Shown piece after piece: positions 51,695 through 63,154 of a stretch of 64,000 nucleotides of DNA. A program made the position numbers and the translations under genes. Source of the stretch: Calonectria ilicicola. Taxonomy: Eukaryota > Ascomycota > Sordariomycetes > Hypocreales > Nectriaceae. Every line of letters starts with the position of its first letter. Position 1 is the first letter of the stretch. The notes below the pieces were generated by a model that did no database searches, had not been told where the DNA came from, and saw only the letters and a program-made list of their open reading frames with translations. The stretch covers positions 3,472,001-3,536,000 of the forward strand of contig CP085831.1 in NCBI GenBank assembly GCA_020809705.1, in the 5' to 3' direction.

Positions 51695-54600
51695 GTTCGA
51701 TTACCAACGAACTTTTAGCCCAATGTCATTGAGTAGGTTCCTGTGTAGTTTGACTGTGTTTCTGTCACCCTGGAATGTTTCAGTAGCGTGGGTTCATCAA
51801 TAAAGCGGTACATATCGCCATACTCACCATCGGGTAGAAGAAGAAGTCACGATGCACGTTGCTCAATCTTAATTGCTACACATTTCAGCCACAATTCCTG
51901 TATGACTATCAGGGAGACCTGCCAAGGCTACCTTGATCGCCGAGGTCTCGACGATGAGACTAGGGGGCAATGTCATCGGAGTTTTGGCAAGTCAAAGAAC
52001 AGGCGCAACTCCGGCGAAATTCAGTCTAACATACACCCCTATAACAGTGTTTTGATTTCACCATTCCAAATTTTGCATGCCTCAAACGTGTCATACTACA
52101 CGAATGAGGCAATAAGAGACTAAGATACGACTTTACAGGCTCTAGAACCCAACTCTTACGGGTGGTGCAAGTAATGAAAGCAAGGAGGGGTGCGCAGTTT
52201 GATTGATGGATTCCTACTGTCTGGTCGGAAGGACAATAAACACAGAATAGGATTGCGCGAGTCAAATATGCAAAAAGAGCTAGTAAACGGACAAAGTGGT
52301 GAAGTTGTTATAAAGAGGCTTATTCCGTAATGTTAAAATACGGTTGCCTCTAATGGGCATAAAATAGAATTAAACAACAAGGTACCTTGCAAGTGTCACA
52401 AATTTGCCCATGCCGTGGAACCGTGGCTTTCAGAAAACCACCACATATGTCACGATGGTCAAGCTGTTGGAGGAGAGTAGACTTTCCATGCTAGCTAGGT
52501 TTAGTTAGCATATTCCGGGTACCTACTGAGATATGCCGTGAAGTTTTTGCGGCAATTCTTGTCCGTAAGTTCTTTATTCGGCCCGTCGGCTGGGTCCGGT
52601 CCGTCGCGGGCTAGCATTCCAGTCACCACTTATGGTGCGTGTCTTGGCCAATTCGTTTTGAGGCCCTTACTCCGGCGGCTAAAAGCAAGGGAATCATCTC
52701 AGACATCCCATCTCCACGTCCGCGACAAGTCGTGTTTGCCGCGCGGATTCGTAGGAAATTAGTGTCAGACAGCCTTCTACTTTTGGGTTTCCCAGCATCA
52801 TCTCAGATCCTTTCCAATCCACGGATCTCCAAGGAATGGCGCGATCGTAGCTTTTGGAAAGGATCGTGAAGATCGTGGTTATTGACTTCGTTGAGACACG
52901 GACGCGCCACCTCTCCCTTGACACATCATTACTTCATCTAAGCCTGCGGCAGCTCCCGTTATGGCCCCTGTCAAGGAAATCATATGGGTGTTCCAAAAAT
53001 GTCTTTCGATCGAATAAGAAACTCAAAGGCAAGATTAATTGATTCTAACCCATTTTATGTAAGCTCCAACGGACTTGTCATGTCTACTAAACAGACTTTT
53101 TACAATGGACAAAGTTGGTTCTTCGTAACCATCTTTTTCGGAGTTGACATCTTCATTCACTTTCCTCCCAGCATTTCTATATGATCTCATAATGATGTGT
53201 GAGCCTATAAAGATGTGGATCAGAAGTAGGTCAAAAACGGGGGCGGTCGGGGCCGAGTCATTCCCCATAAAATGCATCGGAAATACCACCGAGATAGATC
53301 CGCTTCTGTACCCCAAACTTCCCCCACTGACTGGCATCTGAGGTACAGTATGATGATGCAATATTTGATTGTCTGTGATGCTGTTATCACGGGTCAGGAT
53401 ATACAGTGATAATACCGTTCAGACGTTGTGTTTGGGATTGTATAACGACATGTGGAGGCTTCGATTGACATGCATTCATCGCCACTCCGAGCCAGTTTCG
53501 CATGATCGTGAATCTGCTGCAAGATCCGAATGAATCAACACCTGTTTCTCCATATTATGAAACCACGGGCCGATTGATGGTACGGCAAATCTGAAAAAAA
53601 AAAATAAGAACAGGACCACCAGTTCCCAGTCAATTGTCTCACAGTCCCTTGCTGTTCAATTCTGTTTGCGTTTCCTGGACAGGGTATGAGCATGACTTTG
53701 GACAAAAAGGAAGTCATTTTAAACTCTATTCCTAGCGTTAATAGAAGGTAGTCTCGCCATTAAAAAGCACGTCAGGGTGAATCGATGAGAAGAGAAGGAA
53801 TCGACATCAAAGGCCAAAATCTGTGCTTGGGGAGATGATGCAATTAGCCCAGAGCTATCGGATAACAGAATATTTTCAGATTTAAATATATGCAATTATC
53901 GTTAGGTCTCTTAAATCTGCTCGGTCTCACCCATCGTCATTGCTAGTTGCTCGCGTGACCAACACCTCAAGCCATTCCTTGGTGTGGATTGGTAAGCGAT
54001 GCACCGGACCCAGAAGAGGAACGTGCCGCTTTCTCGATTCATCCATACATTTTACATCGAAACCAAGGTGTCATATATCTAATTCGACACGCCATGGAAT
54101 GCCATTACTTTATATCGTCAGCGTGGTTGGTAAGTGATACATTTGCAAACCAGTCCGGGACCTATGACTATTGTCTGGGGTCCGTTGATCAGTATGCATT
54201 AATAGAAATTGAACATAAGGTCAATATTTTCATTCCATGACATGTTTTTGGGACCCAGATATTTCCAGGGAGGGGGTGTTTGTAATACACGTGGTCTCTC
54301 TACCCTCATTCGGGCAGGGGGCGACAGAAGTCTGAAAAAAGCACCGTCTTGAAAACGGTATCCTACTTTCCTGTTTTGGCTCCGTACTAGATCCAGCAAT
54401 GAATGGTCATTCGGTTATGTCAGTTAGATAAAGTACTTCCAAATTATGAAACCTGAGTCATCAATAGTATCCACCAGGCACAAAGGTTAAAAGTGTAACT
54501 CAGGCTTCAATGAGCAAGACAGGTACAGAATCTCCTACATGCATGTACTTCGTTAGTATGTGGATATTTATAGACCACCTTCAATCCACATCATTCAAAC

Positions 54601-55125
54601 AAAGAAAAGGAAAGATTGACATCTATACGAGTGATGTAATAATTGGCGCTTTGGAAGGCAGAGCAGATAAAGCGTGGCATTCATATGCTAACCTATACAA
54701 ATTGTGTCAATCACCCTCGGAATAATTCTCTTCCGCACCTCCAACACTTGGATCGGCTTGCCCCCGTCAAATCATCACCCTGATAATGGCCCTTAATGCC
54801 ACGTTTAGCCTTTTTTGTGATATGCTAATAATTCTCTTGACTTCTGAGAATTCTCACACGAGTGAAGGGCTGTGCACTATACTATTACAATTCAATACTG
54901 CTGTCAAAGTGTTACATCATCAGGTGCGGACTTTCCATGGGATATTACCATCATCCGAGCTCCCTGAATACTTTGGTGAAATTTCCTTTGAAAATGTATT
55001 TAAATAAGCTTTTGGCATAGAAAAGGAGTGTGCTACTCGGACATATGGTTGGTAATTGGTATAAAGGGGCCGTTAAATCCGGCATTGTGCATGAATGGAT
55101 ACTAAGGAAGAGTGCTTGAATAAGC
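51695..55125. other. Long intergenic region, no supported gene
   Basis: About 3.4 kb. Open frames at 51788-52123, 52538-52869, 53035-53361 (-), 54510-54725 and 54786-55007 were examined. None has a recognisable domain or convincing exon structure. A 12-bp inverted repeat lies at 52806-52865. Confidence 0.45.
52806..52865. repeat. 12-bp perfect inverted repeat, 36-bp loop
   Basis: GATCCTTTCCAA (52806-52817) and TTGGAAAGGATC (52854-52865) are perfect reverse complements. No coding context or known motif is present. Confidence 0.5.
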
Positions 55126-55132
55126 TATAAAA
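55126..55132 (+). promoter_or_regulatory. TATA box of the SDR gene
   Basis: TATAAAA lies 82 bp before the ATG at 55208. A second TATA-like site (TATAAAG) is near 55062. Confidence 0.5.
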
Positions 55133-55207
55133 CACGAGACTCCGAACCTCTACTTTCTTCAGTTATGGCCCAGCATCTTTCACTCAAAAGACCGTGCATT
55201 AATCAAC

Positions 55208-56267
55208 ATGAGTCAACTATCACAGCTCTTTCCCCCGAAGCCAAGATTCACAAATGCTGACGTTCCAGACCTCTCAAAGAAGGTGAGGTGGCTGTTCTAC
55301 TAGACTAGGTTTATGCTGACGGGACTTTGTAGGTATTCATCGTCACTGGTTCAAATACGGGCGTTGGGAGCGAAGTGGCTAATGTACTATATTCCAAAAA
55401 TGCAATTGTGTACATAGCTGCTCGTAGCGAAGCCAAGGCTCATGCTGCAATGGATCGTATTCGCTTTCAGAATGCCCAATCTACTGGAGCTCTCAATTTC
55501 CTTCTCCTAGATCTAAGCGACCTGCAGTCCTGCTCAGATGCAGCAGATCAATTTCTAGCAGCAGAGAGTCGTTTAGATGCTCTGTTCAATAATGCAGGCG
55601 TCCTGCTTCCACCTCAAGGTTCCAAAACAGCTCAGGGCTACGAGCTACAGCTCGGAACAAATTGTCTTGGGCATTTTCTCTTGACTAAAAAGCTCACCCC
55701 TTTGCTTCAATCCACGGCTCGGACCAATCCCAAGGGATCGGTGCGTGTTATTTGGGTCTCAAGCTCAGCTGCGGAAGCCGCTGCCCCAGCGGAAGGGGTG
55801 CCGATGAATAATCTTGACTATCACATTGACAAAACAGCCATGTTCAAGTATGCTGTGAGCAAGGCGGGCAACTATTTTCAAGCCACTGAATTTGCGAGAA
55901 GATATGAGAAAGATGGCATTATTAGTGTGGTAAATAAGTCCCAGGTCAAGCTCATATCATGTTATTAATGTCTGTGCAGTCCCTGAATCCAGGAAATCTC
56001 CGATCTGATCTCAGCCGGAGCGGAGGGTTTCTTTTTGGTCATCTACATCATTTCATAAGCTATCCCCCGGTTAACGGGGCATACACCGAACTCTATGCCG
56101 CATTCTCTTCTGAAGTTGGCAATGGTGCCTGGGTCATCCCATTCGGCCGAATGGGTGTCATTAAGAAAAGCTTGCAAGATTGTGCCAAGAGTGAATCAGA
56201 GGGGGGGAAGGGAATAGCCCAGAAATTCTGGGAATGGCAGGAGCAGCAGGTCGAGCCATATCTCTAA
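55208..56267 (+). CDS. Short-chain dehydrogenase/reductase (SDR), 319 aa
   Basis: Predicted NAD(P)-dependent oxidoreductase acting on an alcohol or carbonyl; the substrate is unknown. Three exons (55208-55282, 55333-55929, 55980-56267) join in frame across two 50-bp introns and encode 319 residues, a normal size. The start MSQLSQLFPPKPRFTNADVPDLS is the usual lead-in for fungal proteins related to retinol dehydrogenase and WWOX-type SDRs. Residues 30-37, TGSNTGVG, form the dinucleotide-binding turn; NNAG is at 111-114, the catalytic Ser in VSSS at ~168-170, and the Tyr/Lys pair in YAVSK at 198-202. SLNPGNL follows the second intron. All key residues are present, so it should be active. It is the only + strand gene in the right half of the window and has its own TATA box. 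Confidence 0.93.
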
Positions 56268-57347
56268 GTAGAAAGGTGATATGGGGCGACCCTTAGCAGT
56301 TTAGAACCATGACAAAATGGAACAACTTCTCTCTATCAGGTCAATGGAAATGAAAAACCCAATATTCAGCGTTGTACCGCTTCATCTGATTGGCCAATGT
56401 GACACCGAGGCGTACTAAGTTCTAAACGGAATAGTGGCGGCTACTTTTCAGGTCTCTTATTGGCTGTAAGTGTCCGCAGCGCTCGGGCCAGGCACCTTAA
56501 TGTCCGCCGCTTGGCAGCAAATTCGCAAGATGGGTTGTGACAGGTATTGACCTAGGATGGATTAGGTACGGAAACAATCGCAAATGCGGAAAGTAACGTA
56601 TTCCTGGCAAGACGGGTTGTGCGCGAGGTAAGGGTCCGACATCAGTGATGAGAAGATTAGAGAGGAAACATACGCAGCAAACTCTGCACAATCGTGTTCA
56701 ATTAATTCAATCCGTATTTTATTTCTAATTCATGCGCTAACGTATTCAACATTTGCCGTCAGACAAGTAGCTTACCCGAACAAATAAACTACGAATGAAA
56801 TAAATAAAGCCTTATGTTAGAATATTATTTTGCAACTTTCCTTTACGAACAAAATTGTTGGTTCTTCTACTTCAATGGACATTTTCAGCAGCAGTAAAAT
56901 TGGATCGTTAACTCTGGCACGTCCTCAAAAGCGGTGTGTTATAACATCTATCGATGATAAGTATCTTGGTCACCGACACGAGACTGCTAAAAATTGCTGC
57001 ATATGTAAAAGTTGTGTGATTCGCTAAGGCAGGTTGAAATTACATTCCGGTAATGTGGAAACTATTATGACATTTTTCTTCTTAAATCTTCCGCATCTAA
57101 ACTCGCAACTTGAACCAGCCCAGCTCCTATTTCCAAACCATTCATGTATCCCTATTTCCCTTCACTATGCAAACGAGTATCTGCAACGACATTCCGAATT
57201 TGGAATTCTCAAATACTTGGATCGTTTACTTTATCCATTTGACTTCAACGATCCGTTCAAAATAGAAACGCCTACTCCAGGTTGACCAATCAACCACCGG
57301 AGCCCGATCGACTCCCAACAATGTCGCATGTGGAGGGAGATTCTCCA
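56268..57347. other. Intergenic, no supported gene
   Basis: The 3' ends of the SDR gene (+) and the AflR-type gene (-) face each other here. Two + strand frames (56830-57027, 57034-57285) have no recognisable domain. Confidence 0.5.
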
Positions 57348-58502
57348 TTAAATATCCAAAGTTCTTAGAAGGCGGCGGGCTTCATGGCATTGTGAAACGC
57401 AGCTCGATGTCTTCTCTGAGCCGTGAATATAAGATGTCGGGTAGTCGGGACATGGTGGGCTTGCATGCCACCGCCTCTGTCTTGACTCAAAGATATCCAA
57501 GAATGACGAAAAAGTGTGGCATTCGGACAGCTGTCCAAATATTTCTGTCCGGATAAGTTTTTTAGCCGTAAGTTTCCAGTTGACGGACCTCAGATCAGGT
57601 GTAAGATTGTGCCCGCTAAAAGACCACGATCCCTCATGTTCCTCGACGTGGGTATCTTGCTGAAATTCAGTATTAAACTCAAGAGCGTAACTTGTTCCGC
57701 TGTCGATGGATTGAACAATCTCTCCATAGACCTGGACGATGGAAAAGATCAAGGCGCACAGGAGGGATACATTCTGTAGTAAGGAAAGATAACGGAGAGG
57801 ACAGACAGTACATTGGACAATGTGTACCGCTTTTTGTGTAACAGCCCGCAGTCTTTGAAGTTCCTCCTCATAGGTCATCAAACCCCGTTGTTGGATTTCA
57901 TCCAGGAGGAGATAGAGAGTTGCTAAGCAACCGCATGAATGTGACTGTGGGAGCCGATAGATTGCAGGAAAATTTATGTCTATGACTTTATCTTCTCCCG
58001 CAGACAGGCTGGATTCAGAGACCGCGGGGTGATGGTCTTCGATGCCGGTTGTGTAAATCTCAGGACTCACATCAAATTCGGAAGGTGTTTCGTCAAAGGA
58101 AGGTCCACTATTTGTGACAGCTAGAGCATTATTTATATGTGAATCATGGTCCCCATTTTGTGTTGTAACCAGTGGAGTGGTAGCTGTAGCAGTGGAAGTG
58201 GATGAAGCCTGGGTAACCGTGGACGCGACTCGAAGCCGAGGTGGTCGCATCGTGTGCGATGCATCGAGAGGGCGCTTTTTCGGCCGGCCCATAGGAAGTG
58301 CCTGAAGATAGTGGCATTCAGTCCCAATAGTCTGGCATCTGGCACAAACGGGCAGGTCCCCGCTACATTTCCGTTTTTTGGATCCTAATACTCAGCCCAT
58401 CAGTGCGTATACAGAGAGGAGGTGGGGTTCAAAAACCATACGGCACTGTTCACAGGATCGTCGTGAGGACGCGTTGCTAGGGTTCAAGGCAGTCGACTCC
58501 AT
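57348..58502 (-). CDS. AflR-type Zn2Cys6 transcription factor, 365 aa
   Basis: Exon 1 is 58442-58502 and exon 2 is 57348-58384, with a 57-bp intron whose donor splits the zinc cluster. The joined N-terminus reads SCEQCRSKKRKC then SGDLPVCARCQTIGTEC, giving the six cysteines at residues 17, 20, 27, 34, 37 and 44. It is followed by a basic GRPKKR linker. The middle is Ser/Thr-rich. From residue ~145, CGCLATLYLLLDEIQ...VTQKAVHIVQCTVCPL...LLCALIFSIVQVYGEIV has the arrangement of the AflR-type C-terminal domain, found in regulators of fungal secondary-metabolite clusters. It presumably acts in the nucleus as a DNA-binding regulator. The nearest candidate targets are the SDR 1 kb away and the RTA1-like gene, but no polyketide or peptide synthase is present. 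Confidence 0.85.
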
Positions 58503-59323
58503 AGGGGTGTTTTACAGGTTCCCGCAATGAATGAAGGAGGAAAAATGAACCAAGGAATCAACATTCCGACAATATCCCACTAGGTGGTCTAGATATGGAG
58601 CTTAGTCATCCTCAGTGCTCAGCGGTGTGATTTAAGGTTGGTTAGACTCAATCTGCACTAGCAAATGACGTGAGTAAATGAATTCAATGACACTGATGCT
58701 TCGATTCCCTCTTTGCTTATGGGAGACAGCAATAAAATGAAGACGAAAGGTACTAACCCGCTCCGAAAATTCATCAATTGCAGTTATGACAGAAATTTTG
58801 TTCTTGAACGAAGTTTCGCAAACCAAGTACTCTTAGTCTAAGTTTGCTCCAGAGCTGTTGTCGTATTTCACGACGTCCTCCGTGCTCAAGCTAGTCTCAA
58901 TTTTAGAACGGGTCATGTGGGCCCGCCCAAATTTCTCATCATGGTCCAAGAGGACACAAAAAATGATATGAGAGAATTCAATATGCAGCTACTTCCAATT
59001 TTTTGTGACAGGAGGCTGGACTTGGTGTTTTTATTCAAATGGAAAATCCTCAGCCGGCCGTGGGTGTCCTCGTCGACCATGTAATCATTGCTACCCTAGA
59101 GCGTGCGTAAGCGACGTCACTCTGCACCGCACCAACTCGCCAACATTCACAATGGTCAAATCTTTTACCTAGGCCAAGCACTATGTTATCCCACTAACAT
59201 TTCATCTTCGGGCCGTTGGTAGAATCTCACAATATTTATAATAAATGGTTTTGTCGCTACATGCTATTTTACGAAGAGAGGCCTCAAGTAGCCCGGTGTT
59301 GATTCATTTAGGGTTCTCATCTC
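58503..59323. other. Intergenic, no supported gene
   Basis: Promoter side of the AflR-type gene and 3' side of the RTA1-like gene. A - strand frame at 58632-58826 shows no domain. Confidence 0.5.
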
Positions 59324-60513
59324 CTAGACCATTTCATAGCCCTGTGTTTCTCTAGTTCTACCACCCAAGGCTTTATTCTGTACCTTTTTGTCCTTCTTAC
59401 AAAATCTCACAATATCCATAGGGTCCAATAACGCTAGAATAAAGGGACGGGAGTCTTGCCATCCAGATCCCTTTACTTCCGTAGTCCCATCCTCACCAAG
59501 GTGCACAAGGGAATCTGCAGGGAGATATCGATGTGGATGAAGAATGTTCCATAGGCCCAAATTTGCCAGCATCAAGGTAGCTTCGAAGACAAGAAAGTAC
59601 CATTCATGCCGGATAATTGGGGAGACACGTGAGAGATCTTTCATCTTGTGCCAATCAACGCCATCAGCACTAAAGTATTCGACCGCACGGTACACAGTTC
59701 GCACTAGGATGATAACGGCACTGGCGTATAACGCGACCAGAGGGTGTATAACTTTCCTCGCGGACTTGAGGCCAACTTTTGCACACTTCCAGTGAAAGTA
59801 GCTGGATAGACATAGAAAGCATGCGATGACGATAAATTGGAGGGCGAGAGATGCCTTCATCAGAGCTTTTCCTGCTTCAAGACTGTTTCCTTTTGGGTTG
59901 GCAGTGAAGGATGCGCCCAAACCGTTCAACAGCTCTACAATGACAGAGACGAGGCCAAACGTAGAGAGAACTCTTTCAGGGTTTATTGGGGAGAGGTGAG
60001 GCACATAGGCCAGGATGCGACCAAGGATGTGATAGTTGGCAAGCTCTAAAAGAGGTCTAGAAGTGATTTATTGTTTTAATACCGTTTAATTCTCTTAGAC
60101 GTAGTGTCGTTGGTACTTACGGGCTGGCTGCGATCAGACAGACACTCACGATAAATGGAACAAGCGCATCATAATTTTCAAAGGCTCCGTAAATGCGCAA
60201 TGCATATCCCGTGGCAAAAAGGAAACCGCAAATAAAAAATATGCCGGTGATCTTGAAGTACTTGTAGCGACTAAGTCGGAAAATGGCTAATTAGAGCATG
60301 CAACAGTGCAGAATATAGACAAGCACTACTTACTAGCATTGCCAAATGTGGATGAGTGTTGATAACAGGTAGAGAATAAAGAACAAGATAGCGGCGCCCT
60401 TGTTGGGTGCGTAGAACCACAAGCTACCGTCAACTAGATCAGTTATGTGGTCAGTCAAGGTGAATGAAACGATCTCATCAAATATGATTCAATGTACCAT
60501 AGCCATCACCCAT
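59324..60513 (-). CDS. RTA1-like seven-transmembrane protein, 332 aa
   Basis: Four exons: 60498-60513, 60334-60433, 60121-60270 and 59324-60056. They join in frame to 332 residues. The first exon encodes only MGDGY plus a split codon. The N-terminus LWFYAPNKGAAILFFILYLL, the IHIWQC segment and YFKITGIFFICGFLFATGYALRIYGA are typical of the RTA1 family. Roughly seven hydrophobic segments follow in the family order, including FIVSVCLIAASPPLLELANY and LALQFIVIACFLCLSSYF. Fungal RTA1 proteins are plasma-membrane or vacuolar proteins linked to resistance to lipophilic compounds such as 7-aminocholesterol and to lipid movement; the molecular activity is not settled. The C-terminal tail after ~270 is charged and cytosolic. 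Its neighbours are two Zn2Cys6 regulators, so a resistance role is plausible but unproven. Confidence 0.9.
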
Positions 60514-61186
60514 TGTCTTGGATAAAGATGATGGAGATTAAAGGGAGTCGAAAATCCGAATTCTCAGCTAATATTTGTTCGTGGAACTTTTCGGTTGGAA
60601 GGGACGCGTCGGTGTTGATGAGAAATTTATATCGCTGGAATGATCAATCGATTCCGTTTTCTATACATTGATGACATTGTGTTTGACTTTGGGCTTGGGC
60701 GCTTTATACACTCACTTGCAGTGACGTGACCTTGGGATTGCCAAGAACTAGATTTAATTTGATGAGGGTGCAATCCTAACAAAAGTGACCATTGTGGCGG
60801 TAACCATTCCCAATTGGGTACCTCAGACATTCAAGCGTATTGCAGTCGTGTCGACAAGGCACAATTGGTGAACGGCGCTGCCTTGAGATCCACCATCACG
60901 GTCGCAATGGAAGCCTACGGGGCCTCGGCCGCCGGAATCATTCTTATGTCATCATTTTATAGGGGTCTCGACATCCGTAGACTTGGTGTTGTTGGGACCA
61001 CTTATAGCCCGTGTTAATCCCGACGGGCCCGAGGCCCCGAGAACCAGGGCCACGACCAGGACATCTGCGTCAACAAGGTAGATGTTCTGTCAAATCGTAC
61101 AAGTATAATATCGCGCTTTGACCGGTTATTCATAGTACATAAAACTAAGGTATAAATAGTAACGGGGTAGATCTGGAAAGCTAGAC
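60514..61186. other. Intergenic, no supported gene
   Basis: Upstream of the RTA1-like gene and downstream of the large Zn2Cys6 gene. Open frames at 60627-60830 (-) and 60814-61017 (+) have no recognisable domain. Confidence 0.5.
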
Positions 61187-63154
61187 CTAGAGCATCATCA
61201 AAGTCGGATTTTCTGACAACAGAAAACTTTTATGCCATTTTAAGTCAGCCTGGCCTTCTGTCCGTCTCAGTGCCCACATCTCTTGAGCCAGGTTTGCAAG
61301 GTTCGTCCAAACAGTCAAACGCGACTTCTCTACGAACGACTCTATGCACTTTAAAAGACGTTGCTGAGACGCTTCCCGACACGAATCGAAAGTTATAATC
61401 GCTATGGGCCACATGAGGGGAGAAAAGATTTGATGATTGCTCGCCCCCAAGCTTTCCATATGTGAAAGTGATTTTTCAACCAAGTCCTGAATATCTTCAA
61501 GAGGCACATTCTTCACTACTCTCTTGATATAGATGAGCGCTGCAAAGTAATATGTATAGGCGTGGTGATACAGCAAATCACCATGCTCATTCATATCTTG
61601 TGCAGTGGTTCTGGCAGGAGCAGAAAGATAGACTTCGAGCTCCAATCGATCCACGGATTCTGTAAACTGTTCGAACTCCTCTGCTGATGTTTCAGGATCA
61701 GGCATCTCGTTTTGCCGGTGGAATGAATTTATAGCGGTTATAGCTTGAAATAGCGACTGCGGTAAACCAAGAATCTGGTCTAACTTATAAGGTTTGGGTT
61801 GAGATGCTGCATCAAATGGGAGTTCCCAAATTTGTTCGTGGTCGTCGCTCAGAAGTAGTTGGGATTGAATAATTGTTGCCATTCCCATGAACATCTGATA
61901 CAGAATGTATCCTGGCTCTGATTCATGCCAGGTCTGCGGGCTGATCCCTTTGACCCATTCCACAGCTCCTTTCATATGCAATCGCCAGAATGGAGTAGGA
62001 ATCATCACAGACTCGTTAAGTATGCAAGTGATCAGAGAGGCAAGAAGAGCAACGCACTGACCGCGGTTTTCGGACTGTATGTTTTCACTAATGTGTGTGA
62101 TTCCTATGTTGTAGTGCTCAAGCGCCGCATTTTCAAGATCGTATTGAGATGCAAGTTTATTGTCGGTTTGTAAAAGGTGAAAAGCCGAAGTAGCACAGAT
62201 TAGATGAAATAATGCGGTTGCACCTGTACAAGCTTTTGAATCTGCCCGCGCCCCTTCGAGAGCGATCGGCATAAAGATTGTCCGCAGTGGATTGTAAATT
62301 CCTGGCATTGGATTCAAAGAATCACAGAGTACGACAATCCAGTGCTCAATCAATTGTCCCCGTAACCCAGGATTGTTCAAGTTGTCAAGATGTCGTGATC
62401 CTGACCCGGATGATTTGGCGGTATGCGCAGTGCCAGTAGCATGGGGAATGTTGTTCCTTGGGAGCACAGCAGGCTGACACTGGGGTTTGGTTACCTTGGA
62501 AGGGTCTAGCCTAGTGGTTGTAAGATTTGCAGTTGTATGTATATTAAAATTATCATTTGGCGCCGACGCAAGACTTTCGGTTTCAACCAGCGAGCCTCTA
62601 TGGGTGCTCTGAACACGAGGTGGGTCTTGTTGCGGATGGTTGTGGGCCGCGATGGGTTCCTCTAACTCATGGCCAATTTCCGACGTCGAATAGTCTTCAA
62701 ACGGTGCAGCTGGCTCGCAATGGCCTGGTCCACTAATTGACGGACTGAACACATCGTGACGGGATGAAGTGGATACATCGGAATGAACTGGCCAGGATGG
62801 ACTTTGAGACTGGTCTCTACGATCACCATAATCTTCCACCTCTGGTTCAGAGGTAGAGGAGTTGGAGTTGGAGGTTTGGCCCAGTGGTTGGAAAAGATAC
62901 GCTTTGAAAGTGGGTGCCTGCCTCGCTTTTTTGCTTGATCGTGAGCTGAAATTTGACGGGCCTCGAATAGAAGTCCAAGAAAGTCTCACGCCATAACCCT
63001 CGCATCGCCGTCCGGAACGCTTGCAGCGGTTGCAAGCAGGGCGACTCTCGTCGCATTTCAAATGCTTAGCTCGGCAGGTCCAGCACCCAGAGATAGCCTT
63101 CACTGGGCTCCTTGTGCGGTTCGAGCTGGTATCCGAATGTGTACTTTCATCCAT
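61187..63154 (-). CDS. Zn2Cys6 transcription factor, fungal_trans_2-like, 655 aa
   Basis: A single uninterrupted frame. Near the N-terminus GCWTCRAKHLKCDESRPACN followed by RCKRSGRRC gives cysteines at 24, 27, 34, 41, 44 and 51, a complete Zn2Cys6 DNA-binding cluster. The next ~200 residues are low-complexity Ser/Thr/Asn/Pro-rich. From residue ~265 an all-helical region (LIEHWIVVLCDSLNPMPGIY, ALFHLICATSAFHLL, ALLASLITCIL, LYHHAYTYYFAALIYIKRVV, SPLMWPIAIITFDSC) fits the C-terminal domain of fungal_trans_2 regulators. The ending LRRTEGQADLKWHKSFLLSE is also usual for that class. The start at 63154 lies just before the zinc cluster, and no stop or frame break is seen. Target genes are unknown; the divergent region beyond 63155 contains no gene in this window. 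Confidence 0.92.
   Translation of the reverse strand: MDESTHSDTSSNRTRSPVKAISGCWTCRAKHLKCDESRPACNRCKRSGRRCEGYGVRLSWTSIRGPSNFSSRSSKKARQAPTFKAYLFQPLGQTSNSNSSTSEPEVEDYGDRRDQSQSPSWPVHSDVSTSSRHDVFSPSISGPGHCEPAAPFEDYSTSEIGHELEEPIAAHNHPQQDPPRVQSTHRGSLVETESLASAPNDNFNIHTTANLTTTRLDPSKVTKPQCQPAVLPRNNIPHATGTAHTAKSSGSGSRHLDNLNNPGLRGQLIEHWIVVLCDSLNPMPGIYNPLRTIFMPIALEGARADSKACTGATALFHLICATSAFHLLQTDNKLASQYDLENAALEHYNIGITHISENIQSENRGQCVALLASLITCILNESVMIPTPFWRLHMKGAVEWVKGISPQTWHESEPGYILYQMFMGMATIIQSQLLLSDDHEQIWELPFDAASQPKPYKLDQILGLPQSLFQAITAINSFHRQNEMPDPETSAEEFEQFTESVDRLELEVYLSAPARTTAQDMNEHGDLLYHHAYTYYFAALIYIKRVVKNVPLEDIQDLVEKSLSHMESLGASNHQIFSPLMWPIAIITFDSCREASQQRLLKCIESFVEKSRLTVWTNLANLAQEMWALRRTEGQADLKWHKSFLLSENPTLMML

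Noticed and set aside
53035..53361. 108-codon - strand open frame with a hydrophobic segment
   Set aside because: No recognisable family; could be a membrane-protein remnant but nothing supports it.
54786..55007. 73-codon + strand frame with a hydrophobic start
   Set aside because: Signal-peptide-like start only; no family or splice structure, and it lies just upstream of the SDR promoter.
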